64,000 nucleotides of DNA, taken from Ramlibacter cellulosilyticus (GTDB taxonomy: Bacteria; Pseudomonadota; Gammaproteobacteria; Burkholderiales; Burkholderiaceae_C). The position numbers and the translations under genes were made by a program. The notes beneath the pieces were generated by a model. The model worked only from the letters and a program-made list of their open reading frames with translations. It ran no database searches and was not told the DNA's origin. The DNA lies in assembly GCF_014297465.1 (NCBI RefSeq), contig NZ_JACORT010000005.1, forward strand, positions 279,102 through 343,101, written 5' to 3'. Numbering within the stretch: the first letter of the stretch is position 1; each line of letters opens with the position of its first letter. This document shows positions 33,486-45,457 of this stretch, piece after piece.

Positions 33486-34079
33486 TTACTTCCTCTCCGG
33501 CGTGCTCGCCGCCGCGCTCGCGGCCGCCTGCGGGTTCAGCATGGCGTCGACGTCGACGAAGCGGTTGGCCACCAGCGGCTGCAGGTCCGCCTGCGGCACG
33601 TGGCACTGCATGCAGAAGTAGCGCCGCGGCGAGAGCTCGGCCAGGTGGTTGCCGGAGCGGTCCTGGAAGTGCGTGACGCTGATCATCGGCGCCTGGCTCT
33701 CCTGCGTGCGCGTGCGGGCGTGGCAGAACATGCACCGGTTGGCGTTCTTGTCGATCTGGTAGCCCTCGACCTTGTGCGGGATGACGGGCGGCTGCATCGA
33801 GTAGTTGCGCACCCGCTTGATGTCGCTGTTGTCGGGGTTGGTGATCGGCGGCGGCTTCGTCGTCTCCGTGATCGGCGCGCCACGCATCACGTCCATGCCG
33901 GGCGCCATCTCGCGCGACGCGACCACCGTCGGCGCGGTGGTCGGTTGCTGCGCCTGAGCCTGGGGCTGCGGCTGCTGCTTCGGGGGCTCCGCGGGCGGCG
34001 GCTCGGCCTTGTTGCAGCCGGCCAGCACCGCGAAGACGCAGGCCACGGAAGCGAGGAGGAGTCGGCGCGCGGTGCTCAT
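33486..34079 (-). CDS. napB: Nitrate reductase dihaem subunit NapB, predicted lipoprotein
   Basis: A 197-residue dihaem cytochrome c that passes electrons from NapC to NapA. Two haem sites, CMFCH and CMQCH, sit in the usual NapB context ([14 protein letters not shown] upstream; [14 protein letters not shown]). Unusually, the signal peptide ends in a lipobox (FAVLAGCNK, Cys22) followed by a Pro/Gln-rich spacer of about 30 residues, which predicts a lipid-anchored NapB, whereas NapB is normally soluble. The start overlaps the napA stop by four bases. Confidence 0.9.
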   Translation of the reverse strand: MSTARRLLLASVACVFAVLAGCNKAEPPPAEPPKQQPQPQAQAQQPTTAPTVVASREMAPGMDVMRGAPITETTKPPPITNPDNSDIKRVRNYSMQPPVIPHKVEGYQIDKNANRCMFCHARTRTQESQAPMISVTHFQDRSGNHLAELSPRRYFCMQCHVPQADLQPLVANRFVDVDAMLNPQAAASAAASTPERK

Positions 34080-36574
34080 GCCGACACCTTGCGGATCGCG
34101 ACCGCGCACTTCTTGAAGTCCGTCTGGAAGCTGATCGGGTCGGTCGCGTCGAGCGTCACCTTGTTGATCAACTGGCTGGCGTCGAACCAGGGCACGTACA
34201 CCAGGCCGCGCGGCGGCTTGTTGCGGCCGCGGGTCTCCACGCGCGTCTGCATGCTGCCGCGGCGCGAGACGATCTCCACCGCGTCGCCGCGCCGCAGGCT
34301 CAAGGCAGCGGCGTCCTCGGGGTGCATGTAGGCCACGGCGTTGGGGAACGCGCGGTACAACTCGGGAACGCGGCGCGTCATGGAGCCCGAGTGCCAGTGC
34401 TCCAGCACGCGCCCGGTGCACAGCCAGTAGGGGAACTGCTGGTCCGGCTCCTCGGCGGCCGGCTCGTAAGGCAGGGCGTAGATCACGGCCTTGCCGTCCG
34501 GGTGGCCGTAGAAGCGGACGCCCTCGCCCTTCTTCACGTACGGGTCCGTCCCTTCACGGTAGCGCCACAGCGTTTCCTTGCCGTCCACGACCGGCCAGCG
34601 CAGGCCGCGCACCTGGTGGTAGGTGTCGAAGGGCGCGAGGTCGTGGCCGTGACCGCGGCCGAACTTCGCGTACTCCTCGAACAGGCCCTTCTGCACGTAG
34701 AAGTTGAAGGAGCGCGCGTCGTCGTTGTCGTAGCCCGCTTCCATGTGCGTGAGCGGGAAGGCATTGACCTGGCCGTTGGCGAACAGGACGTCGAACAGCG
34801 TCTTGTTGCGGTACTCCGGCGCCTTCGCGAGCAGGTCGGCGGGCCACACTTCGTCCATGCGGAAGCGCTTGGAGAACTCCATCAGCTGCCACAGGTCCGA
34901 GCGCGCCTCGCCCGGCGGCTTCACCAGCTGGTGCCAGAACTGCGTGCGGCGTTCGGCGTTGCCGTAGGCCCCTTCCTTCTCCACCCACATGGCGGTGGGC
35001 AGCACCAGGTCGGCCGCCATGGTGGTCACCGTCGGATACGCGTCCGACACCACGATGAAGTTCGCGGGGTTGCGGTAGCCCGGCATCGCCTCCTGCATGA
35101 TGTTCGGGGCCGCCTGCATGTTGTTGTTGCACTGGACCCAGTAGGCATTGAGCTTGCCGTCCTTGAGCATGCGGTTCTGCAGGACGGCGTGGTAGCCGGG
35201 CTTGTCGGGAATGGTGCCCGCGGGCAGCTTCCAGATCTCCTCCGCCATCGCGCGGTGCTTCGGGTTCGTCACCACCATGTCGGCCGGCAGCCGGTGGCTG
35301 AACGTCCCCACCTCGCGCGCCGTGCCGCACGCCGACGGCTGGCCGGTGAGCGAGAACGGGCCACTGCCCGGCGTGGAGATCTTGCCGGTGAGCAGGTGCA
35401 GGTTGTAGAGGAGGTTGCTGCACCAGGTGCCGCGCGTGTGCTGGTTGAAGCCCATGGTGAAGAAGGAGACGACCTTCACCTTGGGGTCTGCGTACAGCTC
35501 GGCGAGCCGCTCGATGCGCTCCTTCGGCACGCGGGAGAGTTCGGCCACCTTGTCCAGCGTGTACTGGCTCACGAACTTCGCGTACTCGTCGAAGTTGGCG
35601 GGGCGGCCGCCGCCGGTGTCGGAGGCGAACTTCGCCTTCATCTGCAACGGGTGCTCCGGCCGCAGGCCGTAGCCGATGTCCGCGTTGCCGATCATGAAGC
35701 GCGTGTGCTTGTCGACGAACGCCTGGTCGTACGCCTTCTTCTGGATGATGTAGTTGGCGATGTAGTTCAGGATCGCCAGGTCCGTCTGCGGCCGGAAGGT
35801 CAGGGCGATGTCCGCGAGTTCGTACGAGCGGTGCTCGTAGACCGAGAGCACGGCCACCTTGACGTGCGGCGCGGACAGGCGCCGGTCGGTCACCCGCGTC
35901 CACAGGATCGGGTGCATCTCCGCCATGTTCGAGCCCCACAGCACGAAGGCGTCGGCCTGCTCGATGTCGTCGTAGCAGCCCATCGGCTCGTCCATGCCGA
36001 AGGTGCGCATGAAGCCCGCGACCGCCGACGCCATGCAGTGGCGCGCATTGGGGTCGATGTTGTTCGAGCGGAAGCCGGCCTTGAACAGCTTGGCGGCGGC
36101 ATAGCCTTCCCAGATCGTCCACTGGCCGGAGCCGAACATCCCGACGCCGGTCGGGCCCTTCTCCTTGAGCACGCGCTTGAACTGCGCGGCCATCGTGTCG
36201 AAGGCGACCTCCCACGACACGGGCTGGAACTCGCCGTTCTTGTCGTACTTGCCGTCCTTCATGCGCAGGAGCGGACGCGTGAGGCGGTCCTCCCCGTACA
36301 TGATCTTGGAGAGGAAGTAGCCCTTGACGCAGTTGATGCCGCGGTTGACCTCCGCCTGGATGTCGCCGTGCGTGGCGACCACGCGGTTGTCCTTCACCGC
36401 CACGTTGACGCCGCAGCCCACGCCGCAGAAGCGGCAAGGCGCCTTCGACCATTTCAGTTGCGTGCGGGACGCGTCCGTCACCACGTTCTGGGCGCCGGCC
36501 GCGACGGGCAGGCCGGCGGCGAAGGCGGTGGTCGCAGACGCGGTCTGCCGGATGAAATCGCGGCGGCTCGTCAT
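34076..36574 (-). CDS. napA: Periplasmic nitrate reductase catalytic subunit NapA
   Basis: An 832-residue molybdoenzyme that reduces nitrate to nitrite in the periplasm. The N-terminal Tat signal is [10 protein letters not shown] [4Fe-4S] site is formed by Cys47, Cys50, Cys54 and Cys82 ([11 protein letters not shown] and GINCVKGY). The molybdenum ligand is Cys180 in [10 protein letters not shown]. Length matches NapA (about 830) rather than assimilatory Nas, and the neighbours napE, napD, napB and napC confirm the type. It overlaps napD and napB by four bases. Confidence 0.96.
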   Translation of the reverse strand: MTSRRDFIRQTASATTAFAAGLPVAAGAQNVVTDASRTQLKWSKAPCRFCGVGCGVNVAVKDNRVVATHGDIQAEVNRGINCVKGYFLSKIMYGEDRLTRPLLRMKDGKYDKNGEFQPVSWEVAFDTMAAQFKRVLKEKGPTGVGMFGSGQWTIWEGYAAAKLFKAGFRSNNIDPNARHCMASAVAGFMRTFGMDEPMGCYDDIEQADAFVLWGSNMAEMHPILWTRVTDRRLSAPHVKVAVLSVYEHRSYELADIALTFRPQTDLAILNYIANYIIQKKAYDQAFVDKHTRFMIGNADIGYGLRPEHPLQMKAKFASDTGGGRPANFDEYAKFVSQYTLDKVAELSRVPKERIERLAELYADPKVKVVSFFTMGFNQHTRGTWCSNLLYNLHLLTGKISTPGSGPFSLTGQPSACGTAREVGTFSHRLPADMVVTNPKHRAMAEEIWKLPAGTIPDKPGYHAVLQNRMLKDGKLNAYWVQCNNNMQAAPNIMQEAMPGYRNPANFIVVSDAYPTVTTMAADLVLPTAMWVEKEGAYGNAERRTQFWHQLVKPPGEARSDLWQLMEFSKRFRMDEVWPADLLAKAPEYRNKTLFDVLFANGQVNAFPLTHMEAGYDNDDARSFNFYVQKGLFEEYAKFGRGHGHDLAPFDTYHQVRGLRWPVVDGKETLWRYREGTDPYVKKGEGVRFYGHPDGKAVIYALPYEPAAEEPDQQFPYWLCTGRVLEHWHSGSMTRRVPELYRAFPNAVAYMHPEDAAALSLRRGDAVEIVSRRGSMQTRVETRGRNKPPRGLVYVPWFDASQLINKVTLDATDPISFQTDFKKCAVAIRKVSA

Positions 36575-36846
36575 TCCGGGATCTCCTCGTTCATGGCTTC
36601 CTCGGGCTCGGCGTGCTGGTAGACCACGGCGACGTTCAGGACGCCGCGGACCGAGCGGATGGCATCGAGCTGCTGCATGACAGCGCGGCTCGTGGCGGCT
36701 TCGAGCACCGCGACGACGCGCCCGTCGGCGGCCTCGTGGGTCACTTCGGCGTTCGGCAGGAGGGAGACGGCGACGCAGACGTCGTGCAGGCTCTCGGGCC
36801 TGGCGTGGACCAGGACACCGGCCACGTGGATTTCGGCGCCGTTCAT
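36571..36846 (-). CDS. napD: NapA-specific chaperone NapD
   Basis: A 91-residue cytoplasmic ferredoxin-like-fold protein that binds the Tat signal of NapA and delays export until the cofactor is inserted. Features: [14 protein letters not shown] near the N terminus, [11 protein letters not shown] and [21 protein letters not shown]. It overlaps napE and napA by four bases at each end. Confidence 0.9.
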   Translation of the reverse strand: MNGAEIHVAGVLVHARPESLHDVCVAVSLLPNAEVTHEAADGRVVAVLEAATSRAVMQQLDAIRSVRGVLNVAVVYQHAEPEEAMNEEIPE

Positions 36847-37007
36847 CCGGGCAGGTCCCCGGTGACCAGCTGGTACATCCAGACGGCGAAGCCGTAGCCG
36901 CCCACGATCGCCACCGCGAGGATCGGGGCCATGGCCACGGTCAGGAACAGGAACGTCCGGAGTTCCTCCCGGAACGTCGACGGCGCTCGTGGATCTTGTT
37001 CGCCCAT
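36843..37007 (-). CDS. napE: Small membrane protein NapE
   Basis: A 54-residue protein with a hydrophilic N terminus ([20 protein letters not shown]) and one membrane helix ([20 protein letters not shown]), typical of NapE, whose role is not well defined. AGGAGAGGTG stands directly before ATG 37007, the strongest ribosome site of the operon, which marks this as the first gene. A longer frame to 37064 has no support. Confidence 0.87.
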   Translation of the reverse strand: MGEQDPRAPSTFREELRTFLFLTVAMAPILAVAIVGGYGFAVWMYQLVTGDLPG

Positions 37008-37166
37008 CACCTCTCCTGTCGGAAACCGGTGGCCCGCGGCAGCGGCCGCGAAGCTCCGGTGCACCTTGCAAGTGCGGCGATGCTAGTACAGACCCGGCGG
37101 TCTGTGGTCAGGAAAAGGGGAAGGCAGGAAGGGCGGGACGCGCAGGCGCCCCGCCACCGCCCCGGA
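37008..37166 (-). promoter_or_regulatory. Promoter region of the nap-ccm operon with a palindromic site
   Basis: The leader between napE and xth must hold the operon promoter. It contains a perfect palindrome, CAGACC (37089-37094) and GGTCTG (37099-37104), separated by four bases, which could be an operator or small hairpin. I cannot identify clear NarL heptamers or an FNR box. No reliable -35/-10 pair was identified. Confidence 0.4.
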
Positions 37167-37970
37167 TCAGAGACCTATTTCGTACTGGATGGTCAGCGGC
37201 GCGTGGTCGCTGAAGCGCGTGGTCTTCCAGATGGCCGCATCGCGGGCCGACTGCGCCAGGCCGGGCGTCGCGATCTGGTAGTCCAGGCGCCAGCCCACGT
37301 TCTTCGCCCAGGCCTGGCCGCGGTTGCTCCACCAGGTGTAACAGTCGTCCGTGGTCTCGGGGTGGAGGTGACGATAAACGTCGACCAGGCCGGTTTCGGA
37401 TAACAGTTTTGTCATCCAGGCGCGTTCCTCGGGCAGGAAACCGCTGTTCTTGCGGTTGCCCTTCCAGTTCTTGAGGTCCTTCTCGTGGTGGGCGATGTTG
37501 ACGTCGCCGCACAGGATGAACTCGCGCGACTGCTTCAGGGCGACCAGGTGCGGGTCGAGCGCGTCCAGGAAGCGGTACTTCGCCGCCTGCCGGTCTTCCC
37601 CGGAGGAGCCGGAGGGGAAGTAGCAGCTGATGATGGAGAGCTTGCGCTGCGGCGTGTCGAAGCGCAGCTCCACGTAACGGCCCTCCTCGTCGAACTCCGG
37701 GCAGCCGAAGCCGACGACGACGTCGCTGGGCTCGTGCTTCGAGAAAGCGCCGACGCCCGAATAACCCTTCTTCCGGGCGAAGTGGAAATGCCCCCTGAGT
37801 CCGGCGAGGCTGTCGTGCTTGCCGTGCACGTCCTCCGCCTGGGCCTTCACCTCCTGCACGCAAATACAATCCGGAGAGTTTTGTGCGACCCATGCCTCCA
37901 CGCCCTTGCTGGCGGCCGAACGGATGCCGTTCAGGTTGAGGCTGGTCAGTTTGAACAAGGAATTTCCCAT
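37167..37970 (-). CDS. xth: Exodeoxyribonuclease III
   Basis: A 267-residue enzyme of the exonuclease/endonuclease/phosphatase fold: AP endonuclease and 3'-5' exonuclease in base-excision repair. Motifs in order: LTSLNLNGIRSA, VQEVKAQ (metal-binding Glu), SCYFPSG, CGDVNIAHHEKDL, WRLDYQIAT and FSDHAPL. ATG 37970 gives a four-residue extension before LFKLTSLNLNG. Homologues usually begin just at that point, so a TTG start at 37958 is plausible. The annotated start codon overlaps the start codon of pyrE on the other strand. Confidence 0.9.
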   Translation of the reverse strand: MGNSLFKLTSLNLNGIRSAASKGVEAWVAQNSPDCICVQEVKAQAEDVHGKHDSLAGLRGHFHFARKKGYSGVGAFSKHEPSDVVVGFGCPEFDEEGRYVELRFDTPQRKLSIISCYFPSGSSGEDRQAAKYRFLDALDPHLVALKQSREFILCGDVNIAHHEKDLKNWKGNRKNSGFLPEERAWMTKLLSETGLVDVYRHLHPETTDDCYTWWSNRGQAWAKNVGWRLDYQIATPGLAQSARDAAIWKTTRFSDHAPLTIQYEIGL

Positions 37971-38649
37971 GATGGCGGTGACGGGCCAGGACCGGCTGGC
38001 GCAGGATTTCGTGGCGTTCGCGGTGCGGTCGGGCGTCCTGCGCTTCGGCGAATTCAAGACGAAGGCGGGCCGGCTCTCGCCCTATTTCTTCAACGCGGGC
38101 CTGTTCGACGACGGCGAGAAGCTCGGGCAGCTGGCGCAATTTTATGCCCAGCGCATCCTGGCTTCCGGCGTGCAGTTCGACATGCTCTTCGGGCCGGCGT
38201 ACAAGGGCATTCCCCTCGCCGCCGCCGTCGCCATCGAGCTGGCGCGCCTCGGCCGCAACGTTCCCTATGCCTACAACCGCAAGGAAGCCAAGGACCACGG
38301 CGAGGGCGGCACGCTGGTGGGCGCGCCGGTGCGCGGCAAGGTGCTGATCGTCGACGACGTGATGTCGGCCGGCACGGCGGCCCGCGAGTCCATCGCCCTG
38401 ATCCAGGCGGCCGGCGCGACCCCGCACGCGGTGGCGATCGCCCTGGACCGGCAGGAGAAGGCGACGGAGAATGGCCAGGACGTGCCCTGGAGCGCCGTGC
38501 AGTATGTCCGTGAAAAACTGGGGCTGCAGGTCTGTGCCATTGCCAGGCTGGCAGACCTCTTGCTCTACCTGGAGCAGCACGCCGGCGACGACCTGGGGCA
38601 ATACCACGCGAAAGTGGTGGCCTACCGGGACCGCTACGGCGCCGGCTGA
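37969..38649 (+). CDS. pyrE: Orotate phosphoribosyltransferase
   Basis: A 226-residue enzyme joining orotate to PRPP to make OMP in pyrimidine synthesis. Family blocks: FGEFKTKAGRLSPYFFNAG, FGPAYKGIPLA, NRKEAKDHGEGG (catalytic loop) and the PRPP-binding VLIVDDVMSAGTA. AAGGAA lies just upstream; there are two adjacent ATG codons (37969 and 37972), and either could be used. It is followed after 15 bases by a DUF4124-like gene. Confidence 0.93.
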   Translation: MMAVTGQDRLAQDFVAFAVRSGVLRFGEFKTKAGRLSPYFFNAGLFDDGEKLGQLAQFYAQRILASGVQFDMLFGPAYKGIPLAAAVAIELARLGRNVPYAYNRKEAKDHGEGGTLVGAPVRGKVLIVDDVMSAGTAARESIALIQAAGATPHAVAIALDRQEKATENGQDVPWSAVQYVREKLGLQVCAIARLADLLLYLEQHAGDDLGQYHAKVVAYRDRYGAG

Positions 38650-38664
38650 ACCAAGGGAGGTCCC

Positions 38665-39312
38665 ATGTCCGGTCCGATCCGCCTTGCCTGCACCTGCCTG
38701 CTGGCGGGAGCGCTGACCGGCGCATGGGCCGAGGGCATCTACGTGTGCGTGGATGCCAAGGGCCGCCGGCTCACGTCGGACCGCCCCATCCCGGAATGCG
38801 CGGACCGGGAACAGAAGCAGATGAATCCCAGCGGGACCTTGCGCCGCGTGGTGCCGCCCACGCCGACGGCGACCGAGCGCGCCGAGATCGACGCACGCGA
38901 AAAGAAGGCAGCGGAGGAACAGCAACGGTCCGCGGAACAGAAGCGCGTGCAGAAGCTGCTGGTGGCCCGCTACCCCAACCAGGCCGCGCATGACGCGGAC
39001 CGCGCCAAGGCCCTGCAGGCCATCGACGGGGTGATCGCCTCCGCCCGCAAGCGCATCGTGGAACTGGCGGCCGACCGCAAGAAGCTGGATGACGAGAGCG
39101 AGTTCTACAAGGCCCCGAAGCCGCTGCCGGCGCAGCTGAAGCGCCAGCTCGAAGACAACGACCAGCAGGTCGCCGCCCAGCAGCGCTTCATCGCCGCCCA
39201 GGAAGACGAGAAGAAGCGCATCGCTGCCCGCTACGACGAGGAACTCGCCCGGCTGCGGCAGGTGTGGGCGCAGAACCAGGCCGCGGCGATGCCCGCGGCG
39301 GTGACGCGCTGA
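38665..39312 (+). CDS. DUF4124-like exported coiled-coil protein
   Basis: A 215-residue protein with a signal peptide (CTCLLAGALTGAWA). A short N-terminal domain (GIYVCVDAKGRRLTSDRPIP) matches the DUF4124 pattern common in betaproteobacterial envelope proteins. The rest is a charged, helical, probably coiled-coil region rich in Lys, Glu, Gln and Ala. The likely location is the periplasm; the function is unknown. AAGGGAGG precedes the start. It follows pyrE closely and may be co-transcribed with it. Confidence 0.75.
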   Translation: MSGPIRLACTCLLAGALTGAWAEGIYVCVDAKGRRLTSDRPIPECADREQKQMNPSGTLRRVVPPTPTATERAEIDAREKKAAEEQQRSAEQKRVQKLLVARYPNQAAHDADRAKALQAIDGVIASARKRIVELAADRKKLDDESEFYKAPKPLPAQLKRQLEDNDQQVAAQQRFIAAQEDEKKRIAARYDEELARLRQVWAQNQAAAMPAAVTR

Positions 39313-39335
39313 TGCGGTCCTCGAGGCGCTGAAGC

Positions 39336-39412
39336 GTAGGCTGGGTTTCGCGTCAGCGAACCCCAGCGCTTTTCGCGCATCGCCGGGGTGCGCTTTTCGC
39401 GCAACCCGGCCT
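39336..39412. repeat. Interspersed GTAGGCTGGG repeat
   Basis: The gap between two convergent genes contains GTAGGCTGGGTTTCGC, then GCGAACCCCAGC, then two GCTTTTCGCGC motifs, a degenerate copy of the element at 13081-13178 and 49837-49920. It could fold and stop transcription from both sides. Confidence 0.6.
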
Positions 39413-39430
39413 CCAGGGCTCCGAGCCCCC

Positions 39431-40879
39431 TTACACCCCCAGCTTCTTCCGCAGCAACTCCCCCACCTGCTGCGGATTCGCCTTGCCCTTGCTCGCCTTC
39501 ATGGCCTGGCCGACCAGGGCGTTGAACGCCTTGTCCTTGCCGGCGCGGACTTGTTCGACGTTGGCGGGGTTGGCGGCGATGACCTCGTCGACGATCTTCT
39601 CCAGGGCGCCGGTGTCGTTCACCTGCTTGAGCCCCCTGGCTTCGATCACCGCATCCACGTCGCTGCCCTCGCCGCTCCACAAGGCATCGAAGACCTGCCG
39701 CGCGGCATTGTTCGAGACCGTGCCGTCCGCGATGCGCTGCAGCAGCTTCGCGAGCGTGGCGGCGGGCACCGGCGCCTGCGCGATGCCGATCTCCTCGGCA
39801 TTCAGCCGGCGCGACACCTCGCCCATGATCCAGTTGCTGGCCAGCTTGGCCTGGCCGCTCGCCTTCGCCGCCTCCTCGAAGTAGGCGCCCATCGCCTTGC
39901 TCTGCGTGAGCGTCGTGGCGTCGTACTCCGGCAGCCCGTAGTCCGCCACGAAACGCGCCGCCATCACGCGCGGCAGTTCCGGCATCTCGCCCTTCACGCG
40001 CTCGATCCACTCGGAAGCGATCACCAGCGGCGGCAGGTCCGGGTCCGGGAAATAGCGGTAGTCCGCCGCGTCTTCCTTGGTCCGCATCGCGCGGGTCTCG
40101 CCGGTGTCCGGGTCGAACAGCACCGTGGCCTGCTGGATCGCGAGGCCGTCTTCCAGCTGCTCGATCTGCCAGCGCACCTCGAAGTCGATCGCCTCCTTCA
40201 TGAACTTGAAGGAGTTGAGGTTCTTGATCTCGCGACGGGTGCCGAACGGCTGCCCCGGCTTGCGCACCGACACGTTGGCGTCGCAGCGGAAGCTGCCTTC
40301 CTGCATGTTGCCGTCGCAGATGCCGATCCAGGTGACGATCTTGTGCAGTTCCTTGGCGTAGGCGACCGCCTCGTCGGACGAACGCATGTCCGGCTTCGTC
40401 ACGATCTCGAGCAGCGGCGTGCCGGCGCGGTTCAGGTCGATGCCGGACTGGCCGACGAAGTCCTCGTGCAGGGACTTGCCCGCGTCCTCCTCGAGGTGCG
40501 CGCGCTCGAGGTTCACCGTCTTCTTCTCCCCGTCCACGAAGAACTCGACGACGCCGCCCTGCACCACCGGGATCTCGTACTGCGAGATCTGGTAGCCCTT
40601 GGGCAGGTCCGGATAGAAGTAGTTCTTGCGCGCGAAGATGCTGCGCGGCGCCACGTGCGCGCCGATCGCCAGCCCGAAGCGGATGGCTCGCTCCACCGCG
40701 CCGCGGTTCATCACCGGCAGCGTGCCGGGCAGCGCCAGGTCCACCGGGGAGGCCTGCGTGTTGGGCTCGGCGCCGAACCGGGTCGGCGCACGGCTGAAGA
40801 TCTTGCTTTCGGTGGAAAGCTGCGCGTGCGTCTCGAAGCCGATGACGACTTCGTAGCCGTGGATCAACTTGGCGGTCAT
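39431..40879 (-). CDS. gatB: Asp/Glu-tRNA(Asn/Gln) amidotransferase subunit B
   Basis: A 482-residue subunit that activates the misacylated tRNA by phosphorylation and receives ammonia from GatA. Family features: [68 protein letters not shown] and the C-terminal YqeY-like helical domain ([20 protein letters not shown]). It lies two bases after gatA in the gatCAB operon. Confidence 0.95.
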   Translation of the reverse strand: MTAKLIHGYEVVIGFETHAQLSTESKIFSRAPTRFGAEPNTQASPVDLALPGTLPVMNRGAVERAIRFGLAIGAHVAPRSIFARKNYFYPDLPKGYQISQYEIPVVQGGVVEFFVDGEKKTVNLERAHLEEDAGKSLHEDFVGQSGIDLNRAGTPLLEIVTKPDMRSSDEAVAYAKELHKIVTWIGICDGNMQEGSFRCDANVSVRKPGQPFGTRREIKNLNSFKFMKEAIDFEVRWQIEQLEDGLAIQQATVLFDPDTGETRAMRTKEDAADYRYFPDPDLPPLVIASEWIERVKGEMPELPRVMAARFVADYGLPEYDATTLTQSKAMGAYFEEAAKASGQAKLASNWIMGEVSRRLNAEEIGIAQAPVPAATLAKLLQRIADGTVSNNAARQVFDALWSGEGSDVDAVIEARGLKQVNDTGALEKIVDEVIAANPANVEQVRAGKDKAFNALVGQAMKASKGKANPQQVGELLRKKLGV

Positions 40880-40881
40880 GT

Positions 40882-42344
<1,463 letters not shown>

Positions 42345-42348
<4 letters not shown>

Positions 42349-42644
42349 TCGATCACCTTCGGCACCAGGAACAGCCCGCGCTCCACCGCGGGGGCGCTTT
42401 GCTGGTTCGCCTCGCGGGCGTTCGGCTCGCTCGCGACGTCCTCGCGCAGGCGCAGGTGGACGTCCTGGACGGCCGCCACGGGGTGGGGCAGCGGGTCCAC
42501 CCCGGAGGTGTCCACGGCGCGCATCTTCTCCACGATCTCGAAGAAGCCGTTGATCTGGGCGAGCATGCGCTCGCTTTCATCGGGTTGCAGTTCCAGCCGC
42601 GCCAGGTTGGCGATGCGGGCGATGTCTTGGGGGTTCAGCGACAT
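42345..42644 (-). CDS. gatC: Asp/Glu-tRNA(Asn/Gln) amidotransferase subunit C
   Basis: A 99-residue subunit that wraps around and stabilises the GatA-GatB pair. It starts [19 protein letters not shown], and the C-terminal [10 protein letters not shown]...VPKVIE matches the family. ATG 42644 is used because the conserved N terminus begins there; longer frames run into the mreB promoter region. It is the first gene of gatCAB and is divergent from mreB. Confidence 0.92.
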
Positions 42645-43861
<1,217 letters not shown>

Positions 43862-43905
43862 TCGTCTGACGCCCCGGCTCAGCGGGGCCGGGGCACAATT
43901 CCGCC

Positions 43906-44832
43906 ATGCCCCTCGGCACCCTCGACCGGACGCCTCCGCCCTTCTTCAAGCAAGGACCATCAGCCCTCTCCAAGCTGATGGTCTGCAGCGCGCTGGCGCT
44001 GTTCCTCATGGTGGCGGACGTGCGCTTCCGCATCACGCAGCCGATCCGCGCCTCGATCGCGACCGTGCTGTTCCCGGTGCAGTGGCTCGCCATGCGGCCC
44101 GTGCTCGCGGTGCGCACCGTGGAGGACTACTTCACCTCCCTGAACGCGGCGCTGAAGAACGAGGAAGCTGCCCGCCGCAAGCTGATCGTGCAGTCCGCGC
44201 GCGCCGGCCAGGTGGAGCAGTTGATCAACGAGAACGCGCAGCTGCGCAAGCTGCTGGGCCTGCGCGAACGCCTGAACACCCCGACGCAGACGGCCGAAGT
44301 GCTCTATGACGCCGCGGACCCGTACACCCGCAAGGTGATCATCGACAAGGGCCTCGCGCAGGGCGTCGAGGCGGGCTCGCCGGTGATCGACGAATCGGGC
44401 GTGCTCGGGCAGGTGACGCGCGTGCACCCGCTCATCAGCGAAGTAACGCTGGTGACCGACAGCGAACAGGCCATCCCCGTGCTGAACACCCGCACCGGCA
44501 ACCGCGGCATCGCCTACGGCGACGCGGGCCGCCACGGCAGCGGGGGGCTGGAGCTGCGCTACATGGCCGCCAACGCCGACGTGCAGCCCGGCGACCTGCT
44601 CACCACCAGCGGCGTCGACGGCGTCTACCCGCCCGGCATCCCGGTGGCGAAGGTCGCCAAGGTGGAGCGCCGGCCCGATTCGGCCTTCGCCCGCATCGTC
44701 TGCTACCCGCAGGCGCAGGTGGACGGCGTCCGGCACGTGATGGTGCTGAAGTCGCTGCTGAGCCAGATCCCCCCGCGGCCCGCGCCCGAGGACGCCGCGC
44801 AGCCGGTGGCCAAGCGGCCGGCGCGCAAGTGA
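43906..44832 (+). CDS. mreC: Rod-shape determining protein MreC
   Basis: A 308-residue bitopic membrane protein with a cytoplasmic N terminus (TLDRTPPPFFKQGPS), a helix (ALALFLMVADVRF), a coiled coil (about 70-115, INENAQLRKLLGLRERL) and a periplasmic beta-rich domain (VLGQVTRVHPLISEVTLVTD). It links MreB to PBP2 and MreD. The C terminus is Pro/Ala-rich. It lies 44 bases after mreB. Confidence 0.93.
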   Translation: MPLGTLDRTPPPFFKQGPSALSKLMVCSALALFLMVADVRFRITQPIRASIATVLFPVQWLAMRPVLAVRTVEDYFTSLNAALKNEEAARRKLIVQSARAGQVEQLINENAQLRKLLGLRERLNTPTQTAEVLYDAADPYTRKVIIDKGLAQGVEAGSPVIDESGVLGQVTRVHPLISEVTLVTDSEQAIPVLNTRTGNRGIAYGDAGRHGSGGLELRYMAANADVQPGDLLTTSGVDGVYPPGIPVAKVAKVERRPDSAFARIVCYPQAQVDGVRHVMVLKSLLSQIPPRPAPEDAAQPVAKRPARK

Positions 44833-44845
44833 GGAGCGCCACCGC

Positions 44846-45364
44846 ATGATCATGCGCCCCGGGCAGCCGCTGCTGCTGCCAGCCAACCCCCTGTTCATCT
44901 GGTTCACGCTCATCGTGGCCCTGATGTTCAACATGCTGCCCCTGGGCCGCCTGCCGTGGATGCCCGACGTGCTGGCCGTGGTGCTGGTGTTCTGGAGCGT
45001 GCACCAGCCGCTGCGCATCGGCGTGATCGTCGCCTTCCTGTTCGGGCTGGCCGTGGACGTGCACCAGACCTCGCTGCTGGGCCAGCACGCGCTCGCCTAC
45101 ACCACCCTCACCTACTTCGCGATCACGATCCACCGCCGCCTGCTGTGGTTCACGGTGCCTTCGCAGGCGGTGCAGGTGCTGCCCCTCTTCGCGGCCGCCC
45201 ACGCCATCGAGCTGGCGATCCGCATGCTGGCCGGCGGCGCCTGGCCGGGCCCGCTGTTCCTGCTGGCGCCCGTGACGGAAGCCGCGCTCTGGCCGGTCGT
45301 CAGTGTCCTGCTGTTACTGCCGCAACGCAGGGCGCCGGATCCGGACGAGAATCGGCCGCTGTAG
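44846..45364 (+). CDS. mreD: Rod-shape determining protein MreD
   Basis: A 172-residue integral membrane protein with about five helices. The conserved segment RLPWMPDVLAVVLVFWSVHQP is followed by VAFLFGLAVDVHQTSLLGQHALAY. It is part of the elongasome. GAGGAG precedes the start at 44846. It is followed by a repeat-built hairpin before the first mrdA. Confidence 0.92.
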   Translation: MIMRPGQPLLLPANPLFIWFTLIVALMFNMLPLGRLPWMPDVLAVVLVFWSVHQPLRIGVIVAFLFGLAVDVHQTSLLGQHALAYTTLTYFAITIHRRLLWFTVPSQAVQVLPLFAAAHAIELAIRMLAGGAWPGPLFLLAPVTEAALWPVVSVLLLLPQRRAPDPDENRPL

Positions 45365-45367
45365 GCG

Positions 45368-45454
45368 AGGGGCTAGGGATTAGGGACTAGGGGCTAGGGA
45401 ACGCCCGGGAGCCTTCGGCCCCTAATCCCTAGCCCCTAGCCCCTAGCCCCTTTT
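45368..45454. repeat. Inverted arrays of a 7-base GGGRYTA repeat forming a large hairpin
   Basis: The left arm (45368-45399) is four copies of GGGGCTA/GGGATTA/GGGACTA-type heptamers; the right arm (45418-45450) is the complementary array (CCCTAATCCCTAGCCCC...). They surround a loop of roughly 18 bases and are followed by TTTT. The arms pair imperfectly because the heptamer order differs. Placed between mreD and mrdA, it may act as a terminator or attenuator. Confidence 0.7.
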
Positions 45455-45457
45455 GAA

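Noticed and set aside
34322..36622. A 766-codon open frame opposite napA
   Set aside because: Composition (Val/His/Arg-rich, no motifs) is that of an antisense shadow; napA on the minus strand has all its cofactor ligands.
37008..37166. NarL or FNR sites for the nap operon
   Set aside because: No convincing TTGAT-N4-ATCAA or paired TACYYMT heptamers could be found by eye.
45368..45454. The GGGRYTA array as an integration or telomere site
   Set aside because: It is a short inverted structure inside a conserved cell-shape cluster with no recombinase nearby; a transcriptional role is simpler.
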